Shown piece by piece: positions 1 through 9,410 of a stretch of DNA of 64,000 bases (its first letter is position 1; the number at the start of each line of letters is the position of its first letter). Source of the stretch: Methanospirillum purgamenti (GTDB taxonomy: Archaea; Halobacteriota; Methanomicrobia; Methanomicrobiales; Methanospirillaceae); NCBI RefSeq assembly GCF_018502485.1, contig NZ_CP075546.1, one strand, 5' to 3'. Below the pieces are notes generated by a model. The model did no database searches. It saw nothing but the letters and a program-made list of their open reading frames with translations, and was not told the origin of the DNA. The position numbers were made by a program, and so were the translations under genes.

Positions 1-1
1 G

Positions 2-1336
2 ATCCAGAAAAATCCAGGAGATACTGTCTACTCGGGAAGCATTAACCTGGATGGCATACTGGTCATTACTGCTATTAAGCCTGCAAATCAGTCATCTTAT
101 GCCAAAGTGGTAGAACTTGTACAAAAAGCAGGAATGCGACGACCACCATCACACCCGATGATAGATACATTTGCACACTATTATACCCCCCTTATTCTTG
201 TCATTGCTTTTGGAACTGCGTTCGTCACGAATGATATTGTTCGGGGAATCACAGTTCTTATCGTTGCCTGTCCATGTGCACTTCTTCTTGCAACTCCGTC
301 AGCAGTGCTAGCAGCTATCGGACCGGCAGCCAAACAAGGTATCCTCATTAAGAGTGGCTCATTTTTGGAAATGTGTAAAAAAATCACGACTATTGTTTTT
401 GATAAAACCGGAACACTAACCTCTGGTGAGATGAACGTAACAACCATAATACCCGAAAATGGATCAACACAAGAAGAAGTCTTAATAATTGCCAGTTCTG
501 CAGAACGATCATCTCCTCATCCCATTGCACGGGCAATCCTAAAAGAAGCAAAAAGAACAGGAATTGTGTTATCAGGAGTTGGTACTGGCCGACATTTCCC
601 TGGCAAAGGAGCTGAAGATACGTGGAATGGTGCTCCAGTTCTTGTTGGTAATAGAGATTTTTTCAAAAAAAACTCAATCCCGGTATTAGAATCGGCAAAA
701 CAAGATAATATCCAGAAGAATATGTATGAGACCGAGGTGTTGGTGGCTAAAAACGGTGAATATATCGGTAAAATCCTCATATCAGATACGCTCCATACCG
801 ATACAAAAAAAGCCCTGGCTTCACTCAGGCATTTAGGATATTCACAATATGCAATAATCACTGGAGACAATAAAAAAGCTGCACAGGCAATTGCAGATGA
901 ATTGGAAATCCCAGAATCTATGACCTATTCCGGATTGTTACCATCAGATAAAGAAAAATTCGTAGCAGATCTCCAGGAAAAAGGAGAACGAGTATGTTTT
1001 GTAGGTGATGGAACAAATGACGGTCCAGCTCTTATTCGGGCGGATATCGGAGTAGGAATGGGAAGTCGTGCAAACACTCTGGCATTGGAGAGTTCGGGAG
1101 TAATTCTCATGGAACAAGGGCTTTCATCACTTCCGACATTTTTGAAACTGGGCAAGAAGACATCCCAGACAATAAAAGAGAATATTTCGCTTGCTTTACT
1201 GCTAAATTGTATGCTCATCGGATTAGCTGCAGGAGGCTTAATTACACCAGTTATCGGGGCAATAGGCCACCAGTTTGCAACGATCATTGTTCTGGTAAAC
1301 TCTATTCGATTATCATATACTTTCTCTGGATACTAG
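2..1336 (+). CDS. Heavy-metal-translocating P-type ATPase, C-terminal part (5' end outside window)
   Basis: The reading frame is open from base 2, so the gene enters from the left edge. The first residues (NPGDTVYSGSINLDG) are the end of an actuator domain. A membrane segment then carries the CPC metal-site motif (ACPCALLLATPSAV). The phosphorylation site DKTGTLT lies at about base 401, followed by the SSPHP nucleotide-binding motif, TGDN and the GDGTNDGPAL hinge, and two closing membrane helices. CPC plus HP places it in the P1B (heavy-metal) group, which pumps soft or transition metals out of the cytoplasm using ATP. The ion cannot be fixed from this part. The metal-binding N-terminus is not visible. 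No partner gene follows; the next gene begins about 110 bases downstream with its own ribosome site. Confidence 0.95.
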   Translation: MQKNPGDTVYSGSINLDGILVITAIKPANQSSYAKVVELVQKAGMRRPPSHPMIDTFAHYYTPLILVIAFGTAFVTNDIVRGITVLIVACPCALLLATPSAVLAAIGPAAKQGILIKSGSFLEMCKKITTIVFDKTGTLTSGEMNVTTIIPENGSTQEEVLIIASSAERSSPHPIARAILKEAKRTGIVLSGVGTGRHFPGKGAEDTWNGAPVLVGNRDFFKKNSIPVLESAKQDNIQKNMYETEVLVAKNGEYIGKILISDTLHTDTKKALASLRHLGYSQYAIITGDNKKAAQAIADELEIPESMTYSGLLPSDKEKFVADLQEKGERVCFVGDGTNDGPALIRADIGVGMGSRANTLALESSGVILMEQGLSSLPTFLKLGKKTSQTIKENISLALLLNCMLIGLAAGGLITPVIGAIGHQFATIIVLVNSIRLSYTFSGY

Positions 1337-1432
1337 ACCAGATTAGTACCAAATCCTTCAATTTTTTCCCATTCCATATAGGCGACATTTTCCTATCTGA
1401 TATGTGAGTACACGGTAGACAGAACCAAGTAT

Positions 1433-1463
1433 GAGGAGGATAAATATGGAAATCATACTATGA
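1433..1463 (+). promoter_or_regulatory. Strong ribosome-binding site serving a five-codon leader ORF that overlaps the kinase start
   Basis: GAGGAGG at 1433-1439 is ideally spaced for the ATG at 1446, not for the kinase ATG at 1460. The 1446 frame reads M-E-I-I-L and stops with TGA at 1461-1463, overlapping the kinase start as ATGA. Seen directly: ribosomes loaded at GAGGAGG would end exactly on the kinase start codon. Inference: translation of the kinase may be coupled to this minigene. The alternative is initiation at 1460 with a distant ribosome site. Confidence 0.5.
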
Positions 1464-4400
1464 TCCGGATCCTCTACGTTGACGATGAAGATCTACTTCT
1501 TGATCTCGCCAAAATTTTCCTGGAAAAAAGTGGCGAATTTTCTGTAGATATATCAACAACAGCTGTAGGTCTAGCGGATTCATCCCGGATTTCGTCCTAT
1601 GAGGCGATTATTTCTGACTACCAGATGCCGGACATGAACGGTATTGAGTTTCTCAAAGAGATCAGAAAACGATACCCGGATTTACCTTTTATTCTTTTCA
1701 CCGGCCGTGGACGGGAAGAAGTTGTAATTGAGGCTATTAACAACGGTGCTGATTTTTATCTTCAAAAAGGAGGGGATCCAAAGGCACAGTTCGCAGAGCT
1801 GAATCATAAAGTGCTCCAGGCAGTGAAACGAAGAAGAACAGAACGAGAACTATCGAACTCAGAAAAACGTTTTTCAAAAATTTTTCATGCAAACCCTGCC
1901 ATCGCCGGATTGTCTGAACTTGCAACAGGGAAATATATTGATGTAAATGAAGCATTTCTGCACCGATTATCATTTACCAGAGAAGAGGTAATCGGGAAAA
2001 CATCAATAGAACTAGGGATTTTCACTCCAGAAAAAAGAATACAACTCCTCAAAATTATTCAATCCGAAGGACGCCTTCATAATTATCAGACCGAATTAAA
2101 ACCCAGAACCGGAGAAAGACTTCATGTTCTCATTTCCGGAGACATCATCACACCTGCAGAAGAAGAATTGCTGCTTGTTCAGGCGGTTGATATCACAGAG
2201 CGGATCAAAAATGAAGAAGCATTGTGTGAGAGTGAGAATAGACTGAGATCATTTGTCAAAAACACAGCCGAAGCAGTTATACTTGTTGATGAAGAGGGAA
2301 AGATAATCGAATGGAATCCGGCAGCTGAGATTATAACTGAAATTCCAGAAAATAAGGCCCTTGGTAGATATTGCTGGGAATTGATGGAGTGGATGATGCT
2401 TCCTGAAAAGCGTGATAAATTTGAGCCTGATTATGTAAAAAATGCCATAAAAACTGCTTTAGAGAGAGGAGTTCCATTATCTCCTGAGGCTGTTGAGACC
2501 AGCATTCTCAAAACCGATGGTTCAATGATATATATCAGACAGATTACATTCCCCATTCCCTCAACAAAAGGATTTCGATTGGGGATTATTATTGAAGATA
2601 TCTCAAAAAGAAAGATCGCAGAGGATAATGCACAAGAAATTCTGGAAAACTTACGGAAAAGCCAAAGTGTCGCTCATGTAGGCAATTGGGTATTAGATCT
2701 TAAAACAAATCGATATACGGCATCTGATGAAGCATTACAGTTAATTGGATTATCTCCGAGGATTTCCCCTACCTTTGAAGATATTGCCAACATAATTCAC
2801 CCAGAAGACCGCCCTCGTATCAGGGATTTGTTTGTTCATTCACTTACAACAGGTGAATCTTACTCTACAGAGATGCGGATTATTTTACCTACAACCGGAG
2901 AGATGAGATATCTTGCAACATTTGGAGAGATAAAGCAAGATAAGAATGGGAAACCGGTTCAGGTATTTGGAGTAAATCAGGATATCACAAAGTTAAAAAA
3001 TACCAGTTGTGCATTGGCTGAACATGAGACCCAATTCAGACAAATCATCGATAATCTTCCAATTTCTATAAGTATTGTCACACTGGATGGAAAGATCCTT
3101 TATGCAAATCCAGAGGCCGTCAAACTTTTTGAGTTTGATACTATTGAACAGTTATATAACACAAAAGCTCCGGACGTATGGGCCGATATACATAGTAGAG
3201 ATAACTGGGTTTCTGAACTAAAAAAATCAGGAATTGTGACAAATTTTGAAATGGACTTAATTACTCCATCTGGAAAAAAATTCTGGGCTATTGGATTTGG
3301 AATAATAATTATGTTTCAGGGTCAGGAATGTGTATTATCTGCCCTTCATGATATCACTGACAGGAAACTAGCCGAAGAGGAACTTAAAAAAGGTGAAGAA
3401 AAATTACGGTTTATTACCGACAATACCATGGATGTCATCTGGACACTCAATTTTTCTGGTCAATTTACATATGTAAGCCCTTCTGTGTATCATTTGCGGG
3501 GATATACACCCCAGGAAGTAATGGACAGCCCGCTTCATCAGGCAATAAGCCCGGGATCTCTTCAAAAATCATTAGATGCATTCAATAAGGCGACAAAACT
3601 GATAAAACAAGGAAAAACTCCGGACCCGGTCATTATTGAGATAGAGCAGCCATGTAAAGATGGCTCTTCAGTCTGGACCGAAGTCGTTGCCAGGCCTTTT
3701 TACGACAAATGGGGTGATGCAGTCGGATTCATCGGAGTAAGCAGAGACATTACAAAACGAAAAATCGTAGAAGAAAAGCTGAAAGAAAATGAGATAAAAT
3801 TCATAACAATATTTAACCAAACACCAGATCCCATATTGATCCTTGATCAAAAAGGAAAAATTCTTGAAGTAAACCAAGGGTTTCATGATATATTCGGACA
3901 CAATGATGAAGAAGTCCTCGGTAAGACCATCGAAGAGATTAGAATTCTTTCAAAAGACCAAAATGGATTTCATGATCTATTAAACAATACCTGGGATGAT
4001 ATCCATCGTCAGGAGATGATGTTTGTAAATCAAAGTAAAATTCCATTCATAGCCGAAGTTGCCATTTCCCATTTCAGAATTCGCGATGACCCATACTCAC
4101 TCATTCAGATTCATGACATCAATGAGATTAGAAAATCACATGATGCTGCTCAAAAGGCGAATAATAAATTAAATATTCTTATCAGTATTACCAGGCATGA
4201 TATTTTAAATCGGGTCATGATTGCTTCCCTTTACAGTGAAGAATTGAAAGAGTCAATACACGATCCCACTCTTGTCAAATATGTGGAAACAATTTCACAG
4301 GCATCTAGAGATATCGAGCATTTGATTAAATTTACAAAGGAATACGAGGATTTAGGTACATCTGCTCCTGGATGGCAACAGGTAGAAACTCTTCTTCTGG

Positions 4401-4807
4401 AGCGATCAATTCAAGATCTCGTTCATGGTATTCAGATACAATCTGAATTAGGAGAACTTGAGATCTACGCGGACATGATGCTCGAAAAGGTTCTGTATAA
4501 TCTTATTGACAATTCAATCAGACATGGGCATACCCTATCCTGGATACGATACTCATACCGGAAAGAGAGAGACGGTTGTATTCTCATATATGAAGATGAT
4601 GGAGGAGGAGTCCTAATTGAAGAAAAAGAAAAGATATTTGAGAGAGGATTTGGTAAAAATACTGGAATGGGGTTATTTTTGATTCGTGAGATCCTATCCA
4701 TTACCGGTATATCAATTCAGGAGACTGGAACTTATGGAGATGGAGTACGGTTTGAGATGAAAGTTCCGGCAGGAAAGTGGCGGATTTTACCATATGAGTC
4801 CGGTTAG
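1460..4807 (+). CDS. Receiver-multi-PAS hybrid histidine kinase (cytoplasmic)
   Basis: This 1115-residue protein has no membrane segment. It starts with a receiver domain (residues 1-120; acidic pocket DDE at 8-10, phosphoacceptor D53 in SDYQMP). About six PAS domains follow (roughly 138-245, 255-385, 395-510, 515-635, 640-770, 775-885). The kinase core has a phosphoacceptor H913 in ITRHDILNR, an N box (LIDNSIRHG), a G1 box (YEDDGGG) and a G2 box (NTGMGLFL). A front-end receiver suggests it takes phosphate from, or is regulated by, another kinase and integrates several cytosolic signals. The next gene is convergent and has a closely related kinase core. The start at 1460 overlaps a five-codon leader. 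Ligands of the PAS domains cannot be read from sequence. Confidence 0.93.
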   Translation: MIRILYVDDEDLLLDLAKIFLEKSGEFSVDISTTAVGLADSSRISSYEAIISDYQMPDMNGIEFLKEIRKRYPDLPFILFTGRGREEVVIEAINNGADFYLQKGGDPKAQFAELNHKVLQAVKRRRTERELSNSEKRFSKIFHANPAIAGLSELATGKYIDVNEAFLHRLSFTREEVIGKTSIELGIFTPEKRIQLLKIIQSEGRLHNYQTELKPRTGERLHVLISGDIITPAEEELLLVQAVDITERIKNEEALCESENRLRSFVKNTAEAVILVDEEGKIIEWNPAAEIITEIPENKALGRYCWELMEWMMLPEKRDKFEPDYVKNAIKTALERGVPLSPEAVETSILKTDGSMIYIRQITFPIPSTKGFRLGIIIEDISKRKIAEDNAQEILENLRKSQSVAHVGNWVLDLKTNRYTASDEALQLIGLSPRISPTFEDIANIIHPEDRPRIRDLFVHSLTTGESYSTEMRIILPTTGEMRYLATFGEIKQDKNGKPVQVFGVNQDITKLKNTSCALAEHETQFRQIIDNLPISISIVTLDGKILYANPEAVKLFEFDTIEQLYNTKAPDVWADIHSRDNWVSELKKSGIVTNFEMDLITPSGKKFWAIGFGIIIMFQGQECVLSALHDITDRKLAEEELKKGEEKLRFITDNTMDVIWTLNFSGQFTYVSPSVYHLRGYTPQEVMDSPLHQAISPGSLQKSLDAFNKATKLIKQGKTPDPVIIEIEQPCKDGSSVWTEVVARPFYDKWGDAVGFIGVSRDITKRKIVEEKLKENEIKFITIFNQTPDPILILDQKGKILEVNQGFHDIFGHNDEEVLGKTIEEIRILSKDQNGFHDLLNNTWDDIHRQEMMFVNQSKIPFIAEVAISHFRIRDDPYSLIQIHDINEIRKSHDAAQKANNKLNILISITRHDILNRVMIASLYSEELKESIHDPTLVKYVETISQASRDIEHLIKFTKEYEDLGTSAPGWQQVETLLLERSIQDLVHGIQIQSELGELEIYADMMLEKVLYNLIDNSIRHGHTLSWIRYSYRKERDGCILIYEDDGGGVLIEEKEKIFERGFGKNTGMGLFLIREILSITGISIQETGTYGDGVRFEMKVPAGKWRILPYESG

Positions 4808-4908
4808 CTGACAGATATATTGTTGTATTAGCCGATTACCCAAAGATACAAATTTCCTATATTCATAAAATGAAAGGTCATGTCTTGAGCCGTTTCATAT
4901 ATCCATTA

Positions 4909-7374
4909 TCAAGCCCCGGATATTCTCCATTTCCCAACCGGAACACGTATCTCAAACCTGACGCCTTTTCCGGGTTCTCCATTTTCCACAATTTCGATAG
5001 CCGTTATTGATAAAATTTCTCTTATCAGGAAAAGGCCAAGTCCGGTGTTCTTTCCAAAACCTTTCTCAAACACCTTTTCTTTCTCGGTTAATGCAATTCC
5101 TCCACCATCATCTTCATATGAAATTATCATATCAGAATTGCTTTGATGGCAGGAAAGGGAGATATGAGTCATATCTTTCCCATGTCTGACAGAATTTTCG
5201 ATGAGATTATAGAGGACTTTCTCGAGCATGCGGTCAGTATAGATCTCAATACCTCTAAGTTCAGAGGTCAGAGTCACATTCATGAGTAATCCCTGAATCG
5301 GAGGAATTTTCAGTACATTATCAGGTGCAAGCCACAAAGGGGCAGTAGCTCCGAGATCCTGATATTCTCTTGTAAATTCGATAAGGGAACGTATCTCTTC
5401 TGTTGCTTTTGAGATAAGATCCAGTTGTTTTCGGAGTTTCTCATCAGATATTGCATTCTTAATTTCACCACTATAAAATGATGTAACCATGATGCGGTTG
5501 AGAATGTCATGCCTGGTAATACTTGAGAGGATATTCAGTTTATGATTCACCTGGGCAACTGCGTCATGAGCACGACGGATTTCATCGATATCATGGATCT
5601 GGATAAGATAACAGGGTTCAGACCGGATAACTATTTTCGATATTGAAACATCTGCAACAAACGGCATATTCTGTTTGTTTAAAAATGTCATCTCTTTTCG
5701 ATACACCATCCCATCCAGAACCAGCCTGCATTCTCTACTCAATTCTGAAAGGGATAATGAAAGAGCGGTATCCTGAAATTTCCTTCCGGATAATTCATTA
5801 TTAGAAAAACCGAATAACGATTCAAATCCCAGGTTTACTTCAATAATCTCACTGGTTGCACTTGTAATCAGGATAGGATCAGGAGTTTGTTGGAATATTG
5901 AGATAAATTTCACTTCATTTTCTAAAACTTCTTCTTCTGCTCTGATTCTATCGGTAATATCAGTAAAAAAACTTTGAATTGCCGGTCTCTCTTCCCAATG
6001 AATGAGAACTGAATTCATTTCAATCCATTTTACAGTACCATCTTTACAGACAACCCGGAATCTGTACCTGCTTTCAACCGTCTTACCCTGTATCCGATTA
6101 TAATAATTCTCTGATACAAAATTGACATCCTCCGGGTGAATAAACAGAGTAAATGGCATCGTCTTAATTTCTTCAGCTGAATAACCAATTAATTGAGGAA
6201 CAATCGGATTAAAAAATTTGAGCAGGCCATCCTGAACGACACAGATTCCTTCGATTGAATTCTCTATTAGGAGACGAAATTTTTCTTCACTCACCCGCAG
6301 GGCTGCATCATTTTTCGCAATTATTTCAAGTTGATCATGAAGTTCTTCGCTCAGCCTGACAAGTTGTTCTTCCCGTTTTGCCAGACTTTTATTAAACCGC
6401 TTCTGTTGAAATCCGTACAAAAAGCCAATCCCGGTGAGAATTGAGAATACAATAATAATTTGAAAGATAAGGTTGTAATCAATCCCCGTCTGGGCCTCGA
6501 TAGAGATGTGGCGATTTACTATCTGTTGAACTTCTTGTGGTGTCAGTGTGCTGATTCCCCGATTTAATATGTCCCGGAGCATTGGCTGGTCTTTAGAAAC
6601 ACCAATTCTGAAATGGTTAGTATAATTCGGGATCTGACCGGAGATTTTAAGATTGAAAAGACCTTCTTTCCGTATTGTATATGCAGCCATTGTCAGAGAG
6701 CGAAGCGTCATATCTGCCTTCTTCTCTTCGACAAGGGTAAATGTATCAGCTTCAGAAGACCCGGTAGTTATTATGGTAAGATGAGGATAATCCTGTCGGA
6801 CTCGTTCTTCCACACTGGTGCCTGAGGGTAATGCAATGGTATGATTGATTAGCAGGGCTGGATCAGGAATGAAATCATGTTCTGCCCTGGTAATTATGAC
6901 ATTTGGATCAGAAAAATATGGTTCGGTAAACAGCAACCATTCATCCCGGGCAGGAGTTTGTGTAAGAAAAGACAGAATGAGGCATTTACCTTCTTTTGAA
7001 ACATTCAAACTCTCGTCCCAGTCTTTTGTAGGGACAAGTTTTACATCAATTCCTGAGCGATATGCGATAAGCCGGATCAGGTCTGCTGCGATACCTACAT
7101 GATTCCCATCTTCAGAAATACTCTCATACGGTTCCCAGTCAGGATCCACACACATGGTAACATTACCAAGGTTAGAGAGGTAAGATTTTTCTTCTGGTGT
7201 AAGCTGAACAGGATCTCCAAACTGAAATGACGAAGTATTGATACTGCCTTGTTTTTCTCCGCCATCAGTTTGTGCAAAAACAAGGCTCACAATAAATAAC
7301 CCGGTAATTAAAAAATAAAGCGTGAGGGTGTAGAGTTTTCGACCAGTAAATGCTGATATTCCCAAAAGTCCCAT
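4909..7374 (-). CDS. Transmembrane sensor histidine kinase with extracellular SBP_bac_3-type domain and PAS domains
   Basis: The N-terminus has a hydrophobic signal/anchor (YFLITGLFIVSLVFA). A periplasmic-binding-protein-like sensor of about 220 residues follows (CVDPDWEPYESISEDG, then FLTQTPARDEWLLFTEPYF), as in amino-acid/polyamine binding modules of BvgS-like kinases. A second membrane helix (IIIVFSILTGIGFLYGF), two PAS domains and the kinase core come next (phosphoacceptor H about 622 in ITRHDILNR, N box LIENSVRHG, YEDDGGG, NTGLGLFL). I chose ATG at 7374 because CGGGGGAT lies just upstream; a TTG at 7407 would add 11 residues. It converges on the kinase at 1460-4807, with about 100 bases between the stops, and the two cores are close paralogues. 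The ligand is unknown, probably a small solute. Confidence 0.92.
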   Translation of the reverse strand: MGLLGISAFTGRKLYTLTLYFLITGLFIVSLVFAQTDGGEKQGSINTSSFQFGDPVQLTPEEKSYLSNLGNVTMCVDPDWEPYESISEDGNHVGIAADLIRLIAYRSGIDVKLVPTKDWDESLNVSKEGKCLILSFLTQTPARDEWLLFTEPYFSDPNVIITRAEHDFIPDPALLINHTIALPSGTSVEERVRQDYPHLTIITTGSSEADTFTLVEEKKADMTLRSLTMAAYTIRKEGLFNLKISGQIPNYTNHFRIGVSKDQPMLRDILNRGISTLTPQEVQQIVNRHISIEAQTGIDYNLIFQIIIVFSILTGIGFLYGFQQKRFNKSLAKREEQLVRLSEELHDQLEIIAKNDAALRVSEEKFRLLIENSIEGICVVQDGLLKFFNPIVPQLIGYSAEEIKTMPFTLFIHPEDVNFVSENYYNRIQGKTVESRYRFRVVCKDGTVKWIEMNSVLIHWEERPAIQSFFTDITDRIRAEEEVLENEVKFISIFQQTPDPILITSATSEIIEVNLGFESLFGFSNNELSGRKFQDTALSLSLSELSRECRLVLDGMVYRKEMTFLNKQNMPFVADVSISKIVIRSEPCYLIQIHDIDEIRRAHDAVAQVNHKLNILSSITRHDILNRIMVTSFYSGEIKNAISDEKLRKQLDLISKATEEIRSLIEFTREYQDLGATAPLWLAPDNVLKIPPIQGLLMNVTLTSELRGIEIYTDRMLEKVLYNLIENSVRHGKDMTHISLSCHQSNSDMIISYEDDGGGIALTEKEKVFEKGFGKNTGLGLFLIREILSITAIEIVENGEPGKGVRFEIRVPVGKWRISGA

Positions 7375-7407
7375 ACAATCCCCCGACGCTTCATTCCAAA
7401 CGAACAA

Positions 7408-7793
7408 TCATAGTATTATTACCATATTAATTGAAGGTTTTGAATGAGAAAGAGGAAAAAATTATAAAATATCACAAAATGACAAGATCAACAGAAATGG
7501 GGATAATTCATTCCTCCATTTCAAAGAAGGGATGTGTATTTAAACAGGCTAACGATTCTAGGAGAATTTGTCTTTTTATTGGTTCTTTGTAAGTTTCAGC
7601 AGTCATAAACCGCCGTTCATCTGGAAACATCGATAATGAGAGAAATCAATCCTGTATTTTATAGTAAATGGAAATGGTACTCAATTTTATACTTTATGAT
7701 AAATGAATGAGATGCAATTCTTACCTTCATATTTTTTGAAATTCTTTCAAATGATCAAAATCAGATACTTAGTCTTATTCAGCAAAAGGAGAT
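7408..7793. other. Gene-free AT-rich spacer
   Basis: No coding frame longer than about 60 codons with recognisable content is seen here. The stretch separates the sensor kinase start from the helicase remnant and presumably carries the kinase promoter; I could not pick a specific TATA box with confidence. Confidence 0.4.
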
Positions 7794-8231
7794 TTATATA
7801 TATGAATCATCGCCTTTGCACCGGTCAGTCCCATGATGCACCCATGAACGGAGTGATGGAGCAAACCGCTGTATCTCCCGCTCCCAGTTCCCGACAACCG
7901 ACATGGGACAGATAAGGAGGGTCGGAGCCTTTGGTTTTTCTTTTTCCTTGGGATAGAGGAGCCAGGCAAGTGTCTGGGGGGTTTTTCCAAGCCTCATGTC
8001 ATCAGCAAGGCATGCTCCAAAGCCCCTTCTGGTACATTGGCAGAGGAAAGAGAATCCTTCTTCCTGGTATGGCCGAAGTTTCCCTTTAAATGTCTTCAGA
8101 ACTGGAACTGCCTGGTTTGTCTCGGTCCTGAAAAAGTCCAGAAGATCAGCAACCCAGTCATCTTTTGCATGAATCGAGACCGGGACCTCGGAATTCTCCA
8201 TTTTTTTAAGGGAGAGATGCAGTGAATCCAA
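7794..8231 (-). pseudogene. SNF2-family helicase fragment (motif I region only)
   Basis: The frame encodes about 145 residues matching only the start of a SNF2/RapA-type ATPase core: LRPYQEEGFSFL (Q-like motif), then the Walker A region, then LLICPMSVVGNWEREI (motif Ia) and FAPSLRSWVHHG. Intact members are several times longer, so DEAH and all later motifs are missing. The Walker A reads DDMRLGKT, where the family has DDMGLGKT; this Gly-to-Arg change would probably disable ATP binding. The frame ends just after HHGTDR. Upstream residues do not form a complete N-terminus. Neighbouring HsdM and transposase pieces suggest it was left behind when a mobile or defence island decayed. Close to certain as SNF2-derived, and close to certain as broken. 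Confidence 0.85.
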
Positions 8232-8299
8232 GAGACATATGAGGAAAAAAGTGAATGTTAGGTATTGAGCCTTTTTTTAGCCCCTGAGCCATCGCTACC

Positions 8300-8923
8300 T
8301 CAAAATATACGATCTGCGCAATTACACCATTCCTTGCTACATTTTTTTCCCATTTCGTAATCCCAACAACATGCTTGGTAACAGCCATGCTCCGGTATCC
8401 CGTAGCACTGTCCGCATCTAAACGAATCAGGGACATTATCTGGGGGATTTATCATTTCCTCGATATATATTCTGGTTTCGTCGTGTTGACCCTTAAATAT
8501 GGTATTCCCTTCATTCTTCTCACTCTCAAAGAATGTAAGCAACTGTCCATCATAAAACTCAAGTGGTTTTACCGTCAGGGTCAGACCCGTAGTATCATTG
8601 GAGAGCGAGAGATTTAAAACCTCAACCATTGATGTGCTTTGCGTATCAGCCCCGGAAAAGACCAGAGCCCCATTCAGGGGTTCATCTAAGGTTGTCAGGA
8701 TTTCAAATGGCATCAGGGAACTTCTCTCTCCGGTTTTTATATGGAGATACGGGATGATATCCTGAACGGTTATAAGATACAATCCGTCAGTTTTTTCTGT
8801 GATTACACTCTCCCCGCCCTGAACGAATATAAGAGAACTGGGAATTTCTTCCGCCATACATACTCCTATCAATAAGAGCAACAACAGGATGCAGGTACAT
8901 CCACGTGAAAGGTGATGAGTCAT
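8300..8923 (-). CDS. Secreted protein with cysteine-rich C-terminus, function unknown
   Basis: About 207 residues. The start at 8923 is favoured by AGGAGA nine bases upstream; an upstream in-frame start would add 23 residues. The N-terminus is a clear signal peptide (CTCILLLLLLIGVCMA, then EEIPSS). The middle is a soluble, beta-rich-looking domain without a family I recognise. The last 40 residues hold seven cysteines (CGQC, then a C-x5-CC group, then C-x4-C-x-C), which suggests a disulfide-bonded or metal-binding tail outside the membrane. It lies between two decayed genes, so it may be cargo of the same region. No operon partner is visible. Confidence 0.6.
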   Translation of the reverse strand: MTHHLSRGCTCILLLLLLIGVCMAEEIPSSLIFVQGGESVITEKTDGLYLITVQDIIPYLHIKTGERSSLMPFEILTTLDEPLNGALVFSGADTQSTSMVEVLNLSLSNDTTGLTLTVKPLEFYDGQLLTFFESEKNEGNTIFKGQHDETRIYIEEMINPPDNVPDSFRCGQCYGIPEHGCYQACCWDYEMGKKCSKEWCNCADRIF

Positions 8924-9230
8924 GATTGATATTCTCCTATTCAAGATGAAATAGCTTATCCACTGGCAGGTCTTTTCCATGATCAGGACCATCTTATGAA
9001 CAGGGATAATTCCTCTGATCCTCTGAAACCCGGTTTCCTTTTGGTGGAATAGAGGGTGAATTTTTGACTGAAAGCAGGGTAGATGGACTAAGGGAATACT
9101 GGCATGAACGATATCTCAGAAAATGAGGTTTTCTGCCTGTCATCCTGTAGTCAAAACGGGTATGACCTGAGAAACACATGGGAAAAAAGAGGAGAACGTA
9201 CGGAATCAGGGATCAAAAAACGAAGGTATA
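8924..9230. other. Spacer without supported gene
   Basis: Short open frames exist on both strands, but none shows a recognisable domain, a ribosome site or plausible composition. The stretch lies between the secreted protein and the HsdM remnant and is probably decayed DNA. Confidence 0.4.
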
Positions 9231-9410
9231 TTAAAGGACAAACATTCCCGGCACAATGTCTGTCAGTCCCTCCGGGTTCTTCACAGTCCAGGTCTCTGCC
9301 CGTTTATGGTGGTTTTCCGGATGATAGCAGCTGATGAACTCTTCAAGGTCAGAGAATTTCATCGGGTTCTTCTTTTGGGTATGATGGATATTGGTCCGGT
9401 AATCGTATAT
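9231..9410 (-). pseudogene. HsdM (type I methyltransferase) C-terminal fragment
   Basis: Reading leftwards from about 9410, one frame gives YDYRTNIHHT, then KKNPMKFSDLEEFISCYHP, then HKRAETWTVKNPEG. This is the stretch found near the C-terminus of one class of type I modification subunits, where the methyltransferase core is followed by RTNxHxT and an ENPEGRW-like segment. The match stops at NPEG and the frame ends at 9231, so both the catalytic core and the true end are lost. The frame's upstream limit abuts the transposase remnant, so a junction sits near 9400-9410. It does not derive from the intact hsdM at 17729-19825, which has a different tail, and so is evidence for a second, lost type I system. 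Confidence 0.65.
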
